A stretch of DNA of 43,706 nucleotides from Chloroflexota bacterium (GTDB lineage Bacteria > Chloroflexota > Limnocylindria > Limnocylindrales > CSP1-4), in the NCBI GenBank assembly GCA_003141245.1, contig PLLE01000020.1, forward strand, positions 1 to 43,706, written 5' to 3'. Each line of letters begins with the position of its first letter. Position 1 is the stretch's first letter. The position numbers and the translations under genes are program-made. This document shows, one piece after another, positions 36,434 to 43,706 of this stretch. The notes under the pieces were generated by a model, which did no database searches, was not told the DNA's origin, and saw only the letters and a list, made by a program, of their open reading frames with translations.

Positions 36434-37612
36434 TCAGGTAGTGGGACCTGCGCTGACCGACGCCGACGGAAGCTCGAACCAGAGCCGCGCTCCGCCGTTC
36501 GGCCTGTTCTCAGCCCCGGCCCGGCCGCCCTGCGCTTCGACGAGCGCTCGCACGATCGACAGGCCCAGGCCGCTCGTGCCGGCTCCGCGGCCGTGCGACG
36601 GGTCCGCCTGGAAGAACCGCTCGAAGATGCGAGACAGAGCCTCGGGCGGGATGCCCGGCCCGGTGTCCTCGACGGAGATGCGGACTGCGCGCCGCGCCGC
36701 GCCGCGCCGCGTTGCCACGACAATGGGAGCCGCCACGAGCCGCACGGTGCCTCCGGCGGGGGTGTGACGCAGCGCGTTGTCGACCAGCGCAGTCACGATC
36801 TGGCGGACTCGGTCCGGATCGGCGTCCACCGCGAGCCCGCCCGGCGCGTCCACCGCGAGAGTCACGCCGAGCGTGGCTGCCCGCGCCTCGAAGCCCGCGG
36901 CCCCGGACGACAGGGTCGCGGCAACGTCCACCGCGTGTCGTTCCAGCGGCAGGTGGCCGCCTTCGGCCAGGCTGATCGTGCGCAGGTCGTCCACGATCCG
37001 GGCCAGGACCCGCGACTGATCGCGGATAGTCTCGATGTGACGGCGGTCGGGGGTGTACACGCCGTCGAGGATCGCGCTCGACGTTGCGTCGATCACCGCC
37101 AGTGGCGTCTTGAGCTCATGGGCAGCGTCCTGGAGGAAGCCCCGCCTGGACTCCTCGGCGCGCTCAAGCTCGCCGGCCATAGAATCGAAGGTCCGGCCCA
37201 ACTGACCGAACTCGTCGTGGCGGTCGGCCAGCCCGGAGCGCCGCGTCAGGTCGCCCCTAGCCACGCCCGCGGCAGCTTGCTCCAGCCGGGTCAGCGGCCG
37301 CACCAACCGCCCCGCGCCGAAGAGCCCAAGGAGCGACGCCCCGGCCGCAGCGGCTGCCGCGGCCACCATCAAGCGCAGGATCGTGGATTGCTGGGCCTGG
37401 CCCGAGAGCGGCGCGGGCTGGGTCTGTCCGACTTCGTCGTCGCTGGAGGCAGTCGTCGCGGCCGCAGTGGCTGCGGCTCCGTTGTCGATGCCCTCGTTGT
37501 CCCGCTCGGCGAAACCCTGGCCGACGATCGTCGGCGTCGCGAGGGCCACGACGGCGGCAGTGACCAGAGCCACCAGAGCGAAGCCGAGTGCTATCCGCCA
37601 GCGCAGGCTCAA
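36434..37612 (-). CDS. Sensor histidine kinase, HAMP type
   Basis: 392 aa from TTG 37612, with GGAGGGG seven bases upstream; an upstream frame extension only runs antiparallel to known regulator codons. TM1 (~5-25), a short extracytoplasmic loop rich in Ala/Thr/Asp (~26-76), TM2 (~80-100), HAMP (RPLTRLEQAAAGVARGDLTRR), HisKA with phosphoacceptor His165 in AHELKTPL, then the ATPase domain with N-box DNALRHT, G1 EDTGPGIPPE, F-box FERFFQ and G2 GTSGLGLSIV. The ~50-residue loop is too small for a folded sensor domain, so it likely senses the membrane or a partner. The partner regulator gene ends 19 bp upstream. Together they follow the redox genes in the same run. Confidence 0.93.
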   Translation of the reverse strand: MSLRWRIALGFALVALVTAAVVALATPTIVGQGFAERDNEGIDNGAAATAAATTASSDDEVGQTQPAPLSGQAQQSTILRLMVAAAAAAAGASLLGLFGAGRLVRPLTRLEQAAAGVARGDLTRRSGLADRHDEFGQLGRTFDSMAGELERAEESRRGFLQDAAHELKTPLAVIDATSSAILDGVYTPDRRHIETIRDQSRVLARIVDDLRTISLAEGGHLPLERHAVDVAATLSSGAAGFEARAATLGVTLAVDAPGGLAVDADPDRVRQIVTALVDNALRHTPAGGTVRLVAAPIVVATRRGAARRAVRISVEDTGPGIPPEALSRIFERFFQADPSHGRGAGTSGLGLSIVRALVEAQGGRAGAENRPNGGARLWFELPSASVSAGPTT

Positions 37613-37631
37613 CTGGACCCCTCCATCGAGG

Positions 37632-38438
37632 TCAGCTCGGCTCTGCCGACCGAGCCGCGCGATAGCCCACGCCGCGGACGGTTTCCACGTACGCGCCGCC
37701 GTCGGGGCGCGAGCCGAGCTTGGCGCGAAGGTTCTTGATGTGGCTGTCGATCGTACGGTCGAAGACGTCGAACGACTCGCCGAAGACGCGTTCGCCGATC
37801 TGCTCGCGGGTCCATACACGGCCCGGCTGTTCGGCCAGCGCTGCCAGCAGGTCCAGCTCGGTTCGGGTCAGCGGCACCGCCGCGCCGTTCCGCAGGACTT
37901 CGCGACCGTCGAGGTCGATCGCCAGGTCGAAGAGCGCCGAAGCCGGCCGGCGCGTCGGCGTCGTGCCCGGACCCGCGCCGCTCGCGCCCGCATTGCCGCT
38001 CGCGATCGCGCCGATCGCGCCCGCATTCGGCGCAGCAACCCCGGCCGCGGCCGGGGACGGAGGCGACGGGCGCCCGAACCGGCGCAGGACCGCCCCGACT
38101 CGGGCGACCACCTCGCGTGGCTCGAACGGCTTGACTACGTAGTCGTCGGCGCCCAGCTCTAGCCCGGCGACGCGGTCGATGACGTCGTCTCGGGCGGTCA
38201 GCATTACCACGCCCACGGTCGAGCCTTCGCTGCGCAGCGTCCGCAGGACGTCGAACCCGGAGCGGAGGGGCAGCATCACGTCCAGGACGAGCAGATCCAG
38301 GCCCGCCGTTCGGGCCAGCTCGAGGGCCGACTCCCCGTCGAGGGCCTCGAGCACCTCGTAGCTCTCGCGCTCCAGGTAGGCGCGAATGACTTCTCGGATG
38401 TGCGGCTCGTCGTCGGCGACCAGGATCCGGGTTCCCAT
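37632..38438 (-). CDS. OmpR/PhoB-family response regulator
   Basis: 268 aa from ATG 38438; an open-frame extension upstream has no receiver similarity. Receiver: acidic pocket DDE at 9-11, phosphoacceptor Asp53 in VLDVMLP, Thr in MLTA, and the conserved Lys in VVKPFEP. A ~45-residue Ala/Gly/Pro linker follows (VAAPNAGAIGAIASGNAG), longer than usual. The winged-helix output domain (~170-262) reads LTRTELDLLAALAEQPGRVWTREQI, then the recognition helix RTIDSHIKNLRAKLG and GVGYRA. It should bind direct repeats and activate or repress when phosphorylated by the kinase encoded next. The gap from the FNR gene is 83 bp, so an internal promoter is possible. Confidence 0.95.
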   Translation of the reverse strand: MGTRILVADDEPHIREVIRAYLERESYEVLEALDGESALELARTAGLDLLVLDVMLPLRSGFDVLRTLRSEGSTVGVVMLTARDDVIDRVAGLELGADDYVVKPFEPREVVARVGAVLRRFGRPSPPSPAAAGVAAPNAGAIGAIASGNAGASGAGPGTTPTRRPASALFDLAIDLDGREVLRNGAAVPLTRTELDLLAALAEQPGRVWTREQIGERVFGESFDVFDRTIDSHIKNLRAKLGSRPDGGAYVETVRGVGYRAARSAEPS

Positions 38439-38521
38439 CGGCACACGATAGCCCAGCGAGGCGCCGGGCGACGGCGCGGAACGTGAGTCGCCCGCGGGCG
38501 AGGACGTCTGGGTTTCGATCT

Positions 38522-39391
38522 TCAGCGTCCTCCCGGCCCGGTCCAGTAATTCTCGCGGACGATCGCGTCCTCTCGGAAGCCGCGGCCCGTGAGGATCTCC
38601 GTGGCCGCTTCGATCATCTCGGGGTTGCCGCAGATGTAGGCGACCGTGTCGGCGGGATCGAGGCCGAGCTCGTGGCAGGCACGACCGAGGATTGCCTCGG
38701 TTCGTCCGGTCGCGCCCGGCCAGCCGTCGTTCGAGGCGTTGGTCGGCCGCGAGATGGTGGGGATGTAGGAGAGGCGGCCGCCGGCGGCCCAAGCCTCGAG
38801 GCGATCGCGATAGGCGAGCTCGACGACGTGGGAGACGCCATGGACGACGGCGATCCGCGGCCGGAGATCCGGCCTGTTGGGCGATCCGGCATCCACCCGC
38901 AGGAGCGATTCGGTCATCGACACGAACGGAGCCAGGCCGGTCCCCGTGGAGACGAAGAGGTGCGTCCGCTCGTCGCCGGTTCGGAGTGTGAAGAGCCCCT
39001 TGGGCGGCCCGAGCCAGACCCGACCCGCGGCCGGCGTCCCCCAGAGGTGTGGGGTGAATGTGCCGGTGTCGACCCGACGGATCAGGAATTCGAGTTCTTG
39101 GGTCGCCCCGGCGGGCGAGGCGGTCGAATACGGGCGCTGCAGCAGCGCACCCTCGACCTCCAGCCCGAGGGCGAAATACTGGCCCGGCGAGAACGGCGGC
39201 GCGCCGCCGTCGGGTCGAACGACGAAGCGAGCCACCGACGGGGTTAGGTCGATTCGGTCCACGAGAGTCGCGTTTGGCGCAATCTCGCGCCGCCGCGCCG
39301 GACGAGGGGCCATCGGCTCGCCGCCGACGAGAAGCCCGAGTGGACTGGGCCCGAGCGTACGCCGCCCAGCGTCGAGGACCGGCGTCGTCAT
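38522..39391 (-). CDS. Ferredoxin-NADP+ reductase-type flavoprotein
   Basis: 289 aa. The FAD domain (~35-150) has the RPYST motif for FAD phosphate and PGQYFALGL before it. The NAD(P) domain (~150-289) has STGTGLAPFVSM, VVHGVSHVVELAYRD, ICGNPEMIEAA and a C-terminal aromatic in REDAIVRENYW, as in bacterial FNRs. An N-terminal ~35-residue Pro/Arg/Gly extension is extra. It exchanges electrons between NAD(P)H and a ferredoxin. The ferredoxin gene is 10 bp upstream, an obvious partner. The pair lies behind the haem membrane protein and ApbE, which suggests that NAD(P)H electrons go to or from the membrane. Confidence 0.93.
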   Translation of the reverse strand: MTTPVLDAGRRTLGPSPLGLLVGGEPMAPRPARRREIAPNATLVDRIDLTPSVARFVVRPDGGAPPFSPGQYFALGLEVEGALLQRPYSTASPAGATQELEFLIRRVDTGTFTPHLWGTPAAGRVWLGPPKGLFTLRTGDERTHLFVSTGTGLAPFVSMTESLLRVDAGSPNRPDLRPRIAVVHGVSHVVELAYRDRLEAWAAGGRLSYIPTISRPTNASNDGWPGATGRTEAILGRACHELGLDPADTVAYICGNPEMIEAATEILTGRGFREDAIVRENYWTGPGGR

Positions 39392-39401
39392 CGTCCCGTC
39401 C

Positions 39402-39698
39402 TCAGGAGACCGGGGCGGGGAGGTAGGCGTCGATGGCGGCGCGGGCCTGTGCCGGATCCACGTACCAGGTCGCGTCCACCCAGGCGAAGCCGGCCCACTC
39501 GGCGGGCAGGCGGTCGGCCTGGAAGATCGCCTTGTTTGGGCAGGCTTGCTCGCACGCGCCGCAGTCGATGCAGTTGTCCGGATCGATGTAGAACTTGCGG
39601 TCGGCGGACGGGTCCGAAGCGATGCAGTCGACGGGGCAGACCGCCACGCACGATTGATCCATGTTGTCGATGCAGGGTTCGGCGATCACGTAAGCCAT
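39402..39698 (-). CDS. 7Fe (3Fe-4S/4Fe-4S) ferredoxin
   Basis: 98 aa. Cys9, Cys17, Cys21 and Cys53 fit the 3Fe-4S plus shared pattern. Cys43, Cys46 and Cys49 (CIDCGAC) with the Cys21/25 region fit the 4Fe-4S site, as in FdxA-type ferredoxins with CVAVCPVDCI. It reads MAYVIAEPC at the start and has a C-terminal ~40-residue tail (LPAEWAGFAWVDATWYVDPAQARAAIDAY), longer than in minimal ferredoxins. GGAGG lies before ATG 39698. It carries single electrons in the cytoplasm. It sits between the membrane haem protein and the FNR, so it likely links the two. Confidence 0.95.
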   Translation of the reverse strand: MAYVIAEPCIDNMDQSCVAVCPVDCIASDPSADRKFYIDPDNCIDCGACEQACPNKAIFQADRLPAEWAGFAWVDATWYVDPAQARAAIDAYLPAPVS

Positions 39699-39739
39699 CG
39701 GAGACCTCCAGGAGCGGCGGGGGCGGGGCCGGGGTGGGT

Positions 39740-40663
39740 TCAGTCGAATATCGATCCCGCAAACGGCGGCTCGAATGGAGCCGCCGGGCGGCCGGAGGGG
39801 ACGCGGCCGCCCGGGGAACGAAGCGTGAGGGGCTCGATCGCGGCCGGAGCGGCCGAGCGCTCGGATTCGGAGCGTGAGAGACGGGCGGAGATGGAGACGA
39901 CGATGCGGTACGTCAGCAGGAAGACGGCCGCCGCGCCCGGCACCAGGTAGACCCAGAAGGCCCAGTTGGCCCCGCTATCCGAGCCGGACATGATGCCGTG
40001 CGCGGTCGCTCCGATGAAGGTCAGGGAGGTCAGGTAGTGGAGCAGACGCCAGGCCCGCTGGCCGATCTGGCGGCGCACGTAGAAGCTGGCCGTGAGAACC
40101 GCCAGCCCGTAGAACGTGAGCTGGCCGATCCCGACCCAGGTCGAGGCGTATGGCGACGCGAACGGAACCAGGATCGCGCGCGGTGTGAAGGCGAAGCTCT
40201 GGTCGGCGAGCAGCACGACCGCGTGCAGCATCGCCAGCACGAGACCGACGATCGCCAGGTCCTTGTGCAGGGCGAAGCTCACCGGCCGATGCGCGATCGC
40301 GTCGAGGATCTTGGTCGAGAGGAGCAGGCCGTAGACGACCGAACCGGCCACGACCAGGTAGGCGAGGAAGCCGAGCGCGCGGACGGTGTACCACGCCAGG
40401 AGACCCGGCTGGAGCGCGGCCACTGCGCCGAGGCGTCGCAGCGCAGTCGGCGCAGTGGCGCCGAGGACGCCACCCGCGACGATGGCCAGGGCGACCCACA
40501 GCGCGAAGCGCAGGAGCTTCGGCAGGCCGCGGTAGACGGGGCCGGCAGCTCGGTTGGGGCGCGGAGCGGCCGTCGGCGCGCGGCCCGGGATGGCCCCGAG
40601 GTCGTGTGGAGGGAAGAGCGGCCGCGGCGGAAGGGGCGATCGGCTGGAGTCGAAAGGCAGCAT
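39740..40663 (-). CDS. Ferric-reductase-like transmembrane haem protein
   Basis: 307 aa with a ~50-residue Pro-rich cytoplasmic head and about seven hydrophobic segments. Two histidine pairs fit bis-haem ligation in the ferric-reductase/YedZ fold: His133 with His147 (HKDLAIVGLVLAMLH) and His209 with His222 (WRLLHYLTSLTFIGATAHG). No FAD or NAD(P) domain is fused, so electrons must come from separate proteins, probably the downstream ferredoxin and FNR. A Ser/Arg/Pro-rich tail of ~50 residues ends it. It lies 10 bp after the ApbE stop with GGAGG before its ATG. It should move electrons across the membrane. The acceptor (metal, methionine sulfoxide or a flavoprotein) is not visible. Confidence 0.88.
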   Translation of the reverse strand: MLPFDSSRSPLPPRPLFPPHDLGAIPGRAPTAAPRPNRAAGPVYRGLPKLLRFALWVALAIVAGGVLGATAPTALRRLGAVAALQPGLLAWYTVRALGFLAYLVVAGSVVYGLLLSTKILDAIAHRPVSFALHKDLAIVGLVLAMLHAVVLLADQSFAFTPRAILVPFASPYASTWVGIGQLTFYGLAVLTASFYVRRQIGQRAWRLLHYLTSLTFIGATAHGIMSGSDSGANWAFWVYLVPGAAAVFLLTYRIVVSISARLSRSESERSAAPAAIEPLTLRSPGGRVPSGRPAAPFEPPFAGSIFD

Positions 40664-40673
40664 CGGGTCCTCC

Positions 40674-41756
40674 TCAGTTGCCCAACAGCGCGAGCGTCTG
40701 GGGAAGGGCGAGCGTCTCGCCGCGGTCGGTCAGGATGACGGCGCCGCGGACATGGGCCCGCTCCAGGAGGGCGAAGCCCTCCACGCTGCCGGCGATGACG
40801 GCGGCCTTGGCGAGGGCTTCGGCCCGCAGCGCGGAACCGGCGACGACCGTGGCCTGGACCACGTCGGTGACGGCCGGCAGGCCGGTGCGCGGGTCGATGA
40901 GGTGGTGGCGCGGCCGACCGTCCACGGTCCAGCGGTGGATGGAGGTGCCGGAGGTTGCCACTCCCCAACGAGCGGGCAATCCCCAGGGAGCCGCCAGGCG
41001 GAGCACGGCAAGCGACGTGTCGGGGGTGCGGGGGTCGTCCACCGCCACTTCCCAGATCCTGCCCGGGGCGCAGCGGATCGCCAGGTCGCCGTCGGCGTCG
41101 ATGACGGCGCTGGGCCACGCGGCCAGCAAGTGCAGCGCACGGTCGGCGATCCAGCCCTTGCCGATGCCACCGAGATCGAAGCGCAGGCCGGGCGGCCGGC
41201 TAACGATCGCCGAACCGCGTCGACCGGGCACGAGCGACCAGTCGAAGGCGCTCGAGATGCCGCCGGATTCGTCCGCGAGGTTTCCGGCGCGCTCATCGGG
41301 CGACAGCCCTTCGACTAGCCCTTCGGCAGCCAGGCGCGCGTCGAGGAGCGTGATGTCGGCCAACCCCTCGGAGACCTCGGTGGCGACTCGCGCTGCCCGC
41401 AGGACCGTGGCAAGTGTCGGTCCGACCGGGACTTCGGACCGAGGATCGGCATTCAGCGCCGATAGTTCGGAAAGCTCGGAGTGCCTGGTCAGACGCGCCG
41501 CCCAGCGCTCGATCCGCTCGACGGCGGCGGCGCCTGCTCGGCCGGCGCCCGCTCGGCCGGCTCGGGCCATGTCTCGGTCAGCTCGACTCGCTGCCGCATC
41601 GTCCACCGCCAGGTGGATGACGAGGCGCCCGCCCATCGAGGTCGCGGCATAGCTGAATGGGACGATCGGTATCGCTTCCGCGGTCGGGCGCAGGGCAGTC
41701 GCTCGCGCGACGCCACCCCACCGTGGTCGGGCGCGAACGTCCCGCTCGGTAATCAC
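40674..41756 (-). CDS. ApbE-like FAD:protein FMN transferase
   Basis: 360 aa. Family motifs: an ATSMGGRLVIHL start, ERWAARLTRHSELSELSALNAD, FDLGGIGKGWIADRA, SAVIDADGDLAIR, and HHLIDPRTGLPA. ApbE moves FMN from FAD onto a Ser/Thr of exported redox proteins. The region that binds Mg2+ in known enzymes, normally ADALATA, here reads AEALAKA: Asp to Glu and Thr to Lys, which may weaken metal binding. No signal peptide or lipobox is obvious, though many ApbE proteins are exported. Its start overlaps the preceding stop (ATGA). No FMN-binding-domain target gene is in the window. Confidence 0.87.
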   Translation of the reverse strand: MITERDVRARPRWGGVARATALRPTAEAIPIVPFSYAATSMGGRLVIHLAVDDAAASRADRDMARAGRAGAGRAGAAAVERIERWAARLTRHSELSELSALNADPRSEVPVGPTLATVLRAARVATEVSEGLADITLLDARLAAEGLVEGLSPDERAGNLADESGGISSAFDWSLVPGRRGSAIVSRPPGLRFDLGGIGKGWIADRALHLLAAWPSAVIDADGDLAIRCAPGRIWEVAVDDPRTPDTSLAVLRLAAPWGLPARWGVATSGTSIHRWTVDGRPRHHLIDPRTGLPAVTDVVQATVVAGSALRAEALAKAAVIAGSVEGFALLERAHVRGAVILTDRGETLALPQTLALLGN

Positions 41757-42178
41757 TTGACGACCTTGCCCGACTGAGTGGTCTTGACGTAGATCGGCTT
41801 CTGGGCCGGGGCGGGAACGGTGGTCACGACCGTGACCGGCTGCGGCGCCGCAGCGTCGATGACGTTGGCTCCTGGGGGTGCGGTCTGGCCGGGCTGGAGC
41901 TGGACGTACTGGACGGGGCGCTGGACCTGCAACGGGGTCCCCGCGGCGGCCGGACCGACGACCTGCTGGCCGTCGGTCGTGACCACGACGGCCGGACTGG
42001 GCGGCAAGACGATTGCCGTCATGAGGGCCGAGAAGGCGGCGAGGCCGCCTGCGCCGAGCGCGATGCGCATCGGCCGGGCGTCAGGCCTGGCCTTGGGAGG
42101 ATGAGCGTTCACGGGGCTCCTGACCGGCAGCGGTGTCGACGGGGACTGACGGGGCAGGCGAGAGATCGATTCGTCCAT
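41753..42178 (-). CDS. Membrane-anchored protein of unknown family (141 aa)
   Basis: ATG 42178 overlaps the stop of the preceding gene (TGATG). Basic cytoplasmic head (SPVNAHPPKARPDARPMR), one membrane helix (IALGAGGLAAFSALMTAIVL, ~38-58), then an extracytoplasmic ~80-residue stretch of low complexity. This stretch contains VVVTTDGQQVVGP, VQRPVQYVQLQPGQTAPPG, VTVVTTVPAPAQKPIYVKTTQSGK. It has no cysteine and no known motif. Its composition (Val, Pro, Gln, Thr) resembles that of the gene just upstream (PPVIHIVVPAPGG). The gene is coupled to apbE by ATGA, so its product is a good candidate partner or substrate. Family not recognised. Confidence 0.72.
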   Translation of the reverse strand: MDESISRLPRQSPSTPLPVRSPVNAHPPKARPDARPMRIALGAGGLAAFSALMTAIVLPPSPAVVVTTDGQQVVGPAAAGTPLQVQRPVQYVQLQPGQTAPPGANVIDAAAPQPVTVVTTVPAPAQKPIYVKTTQSGKVVK

Positions 42179-42501
42179 CAGTCGTCCGAGCCTCCGTTGT
42201 CGCCGGACTCGCCGCCCGGGGCGGGGACCACGATGTGGATGACGGGCGGCTTGCCTACCGGCGGCGCCGTCTTGGTGACGTGGATCACCGACGGCGAGGA
42301 GGCGGGGTTGACGTAGATGGTCTCGGGACCGAGGGTGGCGGTCGGGTCCACCGTGGCGTTGGAGATTGCGTTCGCTTGCGCGGTCGCCACGGCGGCCGCC
42401 TGCTGCGCGGCTAGGTAGCCTTGGGCGACGAAAGCGCCGCCCAAGGTCGCCACTGTGGCTAGACCGGCGATCGTGACGCCGATGCGATGTATCGAGTTCA
42501 T
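42178..42501 (-). CDS. Small exported or membrane-anchored protein of unknown family (107 aa)
   Basis: ATG 42501 with AGGAGA upstream. One hydrophobic segment (IGVTIAGLATVATLGGAFVAQGYLA, ~7-31) could be a signal anchor. An Ala/Gln/Asn helix (AAQQAAAVATAQANAISNATV) and a strand-rich, Val/Pro-rich stretch (ETIYVNPASSPSVIHVTKTAPPVGKPPVIHIVVPAP) follow, with an acidic Gly/Asp end. No cysteines. I do not recognise it. It opens the redox run, and its stop overlaps the next start. Two small, related-looking anchored proteins in front of ApbE suggest structural or target roles. Confidence 0.72.
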   Translation of the reverse strand: MNSIHRIGVTIAGLATVATLGGAFVAQGYLAAQQAAAVATAQANAISNATVDPTATLGPETIYVNPASSPSVIHVTKTAPPVGKPPVIHIVVPAPGGESGDNGGSDD

Positions 42502-42845
42502 CGCGCTGTCTCCTGCTTCTCCGGTCGGACGGGCTGGCGCCGTGTTCCGGCCGAGGCGCGTCCGTTCGGTCGAGTTCGAGTCTCGATCTCCCCCGTGGAA
42601 CGAGCGTGGAGTGGCGATGGAGGATGGGTGGAGGTTCGGTGGAGTACCCGCCAGGCGAGACGGACCGTGAAGATTCGGCTCGGTTTGCGCTTGCGCCAGG
42701 CAAATCGAGATCCGTGACGCGATCGAATCGGACGCCGAGGCGCTCCTGCCGCCGCCGCCTCAGTCGATGCACGAGCCTTCCACGGTCGAGCAGATCCGGG
42801 CTCGTCTGCGTCGGCCTCGGGCTACCACGAGTCTCCTCCGAATCA
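42502..42845. other. Leader region of the redox run
   Basis: No gene that I can support on either strand; open frames here extend from the rpsT antisense frame. It should hold the promoter of the minus-strand redox genes. I see no inverted repeat other than the hairpin at 42846-42875. Confidence 0.5.
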
Positions 42846-42875
42846 GAAGCGCCAGGTCGACTGACCTGGCGCTTC
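42846..42875 (-). terminator. Perfect hairpin after rpsT
   Basis: GAAGCGCCAGGTC (42846-42858) and GACCTGGCGCTTC (42863-42875) form a 13-bp perfect stem with a 4-base loop, 21 bp beyond the rpsT stop. It separates rpsT from the redox run and could work in both directions. Confidence 0.85.
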
Positions 42876-42896
42876 GGGACTTCGAACGTTCGGCCG

Positions 42897-43682
42897 CTAG
42901 GCCTTGGGCTTCTTGGGCCCCGTCTTCTCGGCCTTCGCGGCGGCCTTGGCGGGAGTCTTCTCCTTGGCCGGGGCCTTCGCGGCGGCCTTGGGGGCAGCCT
43001 TCGCGGCGGCCTTGGGGGCAGCCTTGGCGGCGGGCTTCTCGCCCTTGGCCGGGGCCTTCGCGGCTGCCTTGGGGGCTGCCTTGGCGGCGGCCTTCGCGGC
43101 GGCAGTCTTGGCGGCCGCCTTCTCGCCCTTGGCCGGAGCCTTGGCCGGAGCCTTGGCCGGGGCCTTGGCGGCGGCCTTCGCCTTGGGCGCGGCTTCGGTC
43201 GGGGTGACGGTACCCGGCGCCGTGTCGGCGCGAGCCGTCTTCGATAGCGCGGCGCGGGCCTTGCCGGCGGCGGTCTGCGGGCCCTTGGCCTTGGTGGCCT
43301 TGGCCGAGGCGATGCGGGTGCGCGCGGCCTTGACGGCGGCGGAAGTGCCGGTCGTCTTGGTGACGCGGCCGGCCGTCTGGACGGAGTCGCCGGCCAGGAG
43401 GGCGTTGATCTTGAGAGCCAGGCGCGACTTGCGGCGGGCGGCCTGGTTCGGGTGGATGACCCCGACCTTGGCGGCCTTGTCCAGTGCGCTCATCGCCAGC
43501 GCCAACGCCTGGGCGGCATCGCCCTCGGCTGCGCCGGTCGCGACTTTGATGGCGTTCGTCGCGAACGTCTTCGCCGCGCTCCGGCGCGGTTGATTGATGG
43601 CCCGCCGGCGCTCTGCCTGGCGGACCCGCTTGATCGCTGACGGCGTGCGGGCGCCGGTCCAGCCTCGGGGCGTCTTGGCCAA
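42897..43682 (-). CDS. rpsT: 30S ribosomal protein S20 with long Ala/Lys/Pro-rich C-terminal extension
   Basis: 261 aa from TTG 43682, with GAGG upstream. Escherichia coli rpsT also starts with UUG, which belongs to its autoregulation. The S20 core is residues ~15-97: SAIKRVRQAERRRAINQPRRSAAKTFATNAIKV, then ALDKAAKVGVIHPNQAARRKSRLALKINAL. S20 is normally ~85-90 aa. Here ~160 extra residues follow, almost entirely Ala, Lys and Pro (AAKAPAKAPAKAPAKGEKAAAK, PKAAAKAAPKAAAK), like linker-histone H1 or actinobacterial HU tails. Net charge is strongly positive. The tail may bind rRNA, DNA or polyphosphate; this is inference. Single-gene unit, terminator downstream. Confidence 0.93.
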   Translation of the reverse strand: MAKTPRGWTGARTPSAIKRVRQAERRRAINQPRRSAAKTFATNAIKVATGAAEGDAAQALALAMSALDKAAKVGVIHPNQAARRKSRLALKINALLAGDSVQTAGRVTKTTGTSAAVKAARTRIASAKATKAKGPQTAAGKARAALSKTARADTAPGTVTPTEAAPKAKAAAKAPAKAPAKAPAKGEKAAAKTAAAKAAAKAAPKAAAKAPAKGEKPAAKAAPKAAAKAAPKAAAKAPAKEKTPAKAAAKAEKTGPKKPKA

Positions 43683-43706
43683 GTTCGAAGACCTCTATGC
43701 TGCAGA

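Noticed and set aside
37440-37540. DNGAAAT-like stretch in the histidine kinase outside loop as an ApbE flavinylation site
   Set aside because: The flavinylation consensus (Asp, two or three residues, Thr/Ser-Gly-Ala-Thr/Ser) is not met; an Ala-rich loop explains it.

Overview
The window is high-GC DNA, densely coded on both strands, with GTG, TTG and one apparent CTG start. Gene content suggests a Chloroflexota lineage of the Limnocylindria type, or a related high-GC Gram-positive-like group. The reasons are a GAAC-N4-GTTC SOS box, a RecA-like ImuA with ImuB and DnaE2, a DUF5679 zinc-ribbon peptide, COG4586/4587/3694 ABC exporter genes, and a ribosomal protein S20 with an Ala/Lys/Pro tail. 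The taxonomic call is inference; no rRNA gene is present.

Layout. 1-7.2 kb is a gene graveyard around two intact transporters (MFS and AI-2E). It holds the 3' end of a zinc alcohol dehydrogenase, a tRNA-Gly lacking its 5' acceptor strand, the tail of an Mg-type P-ATPase, a type I restriction subunit (hsdR) without its N-terminal half, and a LacI regulator reduced to its HTH and last residues. The LacI relic abuts an intact secreted GH16 glucanase (7.2-8.2 kb). tRNA-Ala(CGC) and an LppX/LolA-like lipoprotein follow. A three-gene ABC-2 exporter occupies 9.5-12.2 kb on the minus strand.

13.0-20.7 kb is an SOS mutagenesis locus: imuA-imuB-DUF6504-like as one unit and dnaE2 as a second. Each has a LexA-type box exactly inside the 17-bp spacer of a near-identical promoter. 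ImuB carries a one-base frameshift, and DnaE2 carries a large low-complexity insertion. A small transmembrane peptide lies divergently between the two units. 20.7-25.4 kb has an unknown membrane protein, a surface lamin-tail/OB-fold protein and a DUF5679 peptide.

25.6-30.3 kb is a carbohydrate block: ROK sugar kinase, gap, pgk, eno, with no tpiA or phosphoglycerate mutase. 30.9-35.4 kb encodes envelope proteins: a zinc-ribbon/Kelch membrane protein, two paralogous Ig-like lipoproteins in a ~540-bp duplication, a beta-propeller lipoprotein between them on the other strand, and a DUF1801 protein.

35.7-42.5 kb is one minus-strand run: two small exported proteins of unknown family, ApbE, a ferric-reductase-like haem membrane protein, a 7Fe ferredoxin, a ferredoxin-NADP reductase, a response regulator, a histidine kinase and a two-domain DUF6812-like protein. 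It looks like a transmembrane electron-transfer module with its own two-component system. It is my best candidate for an undescribed system. The window ends with rpsT on the minus strand.
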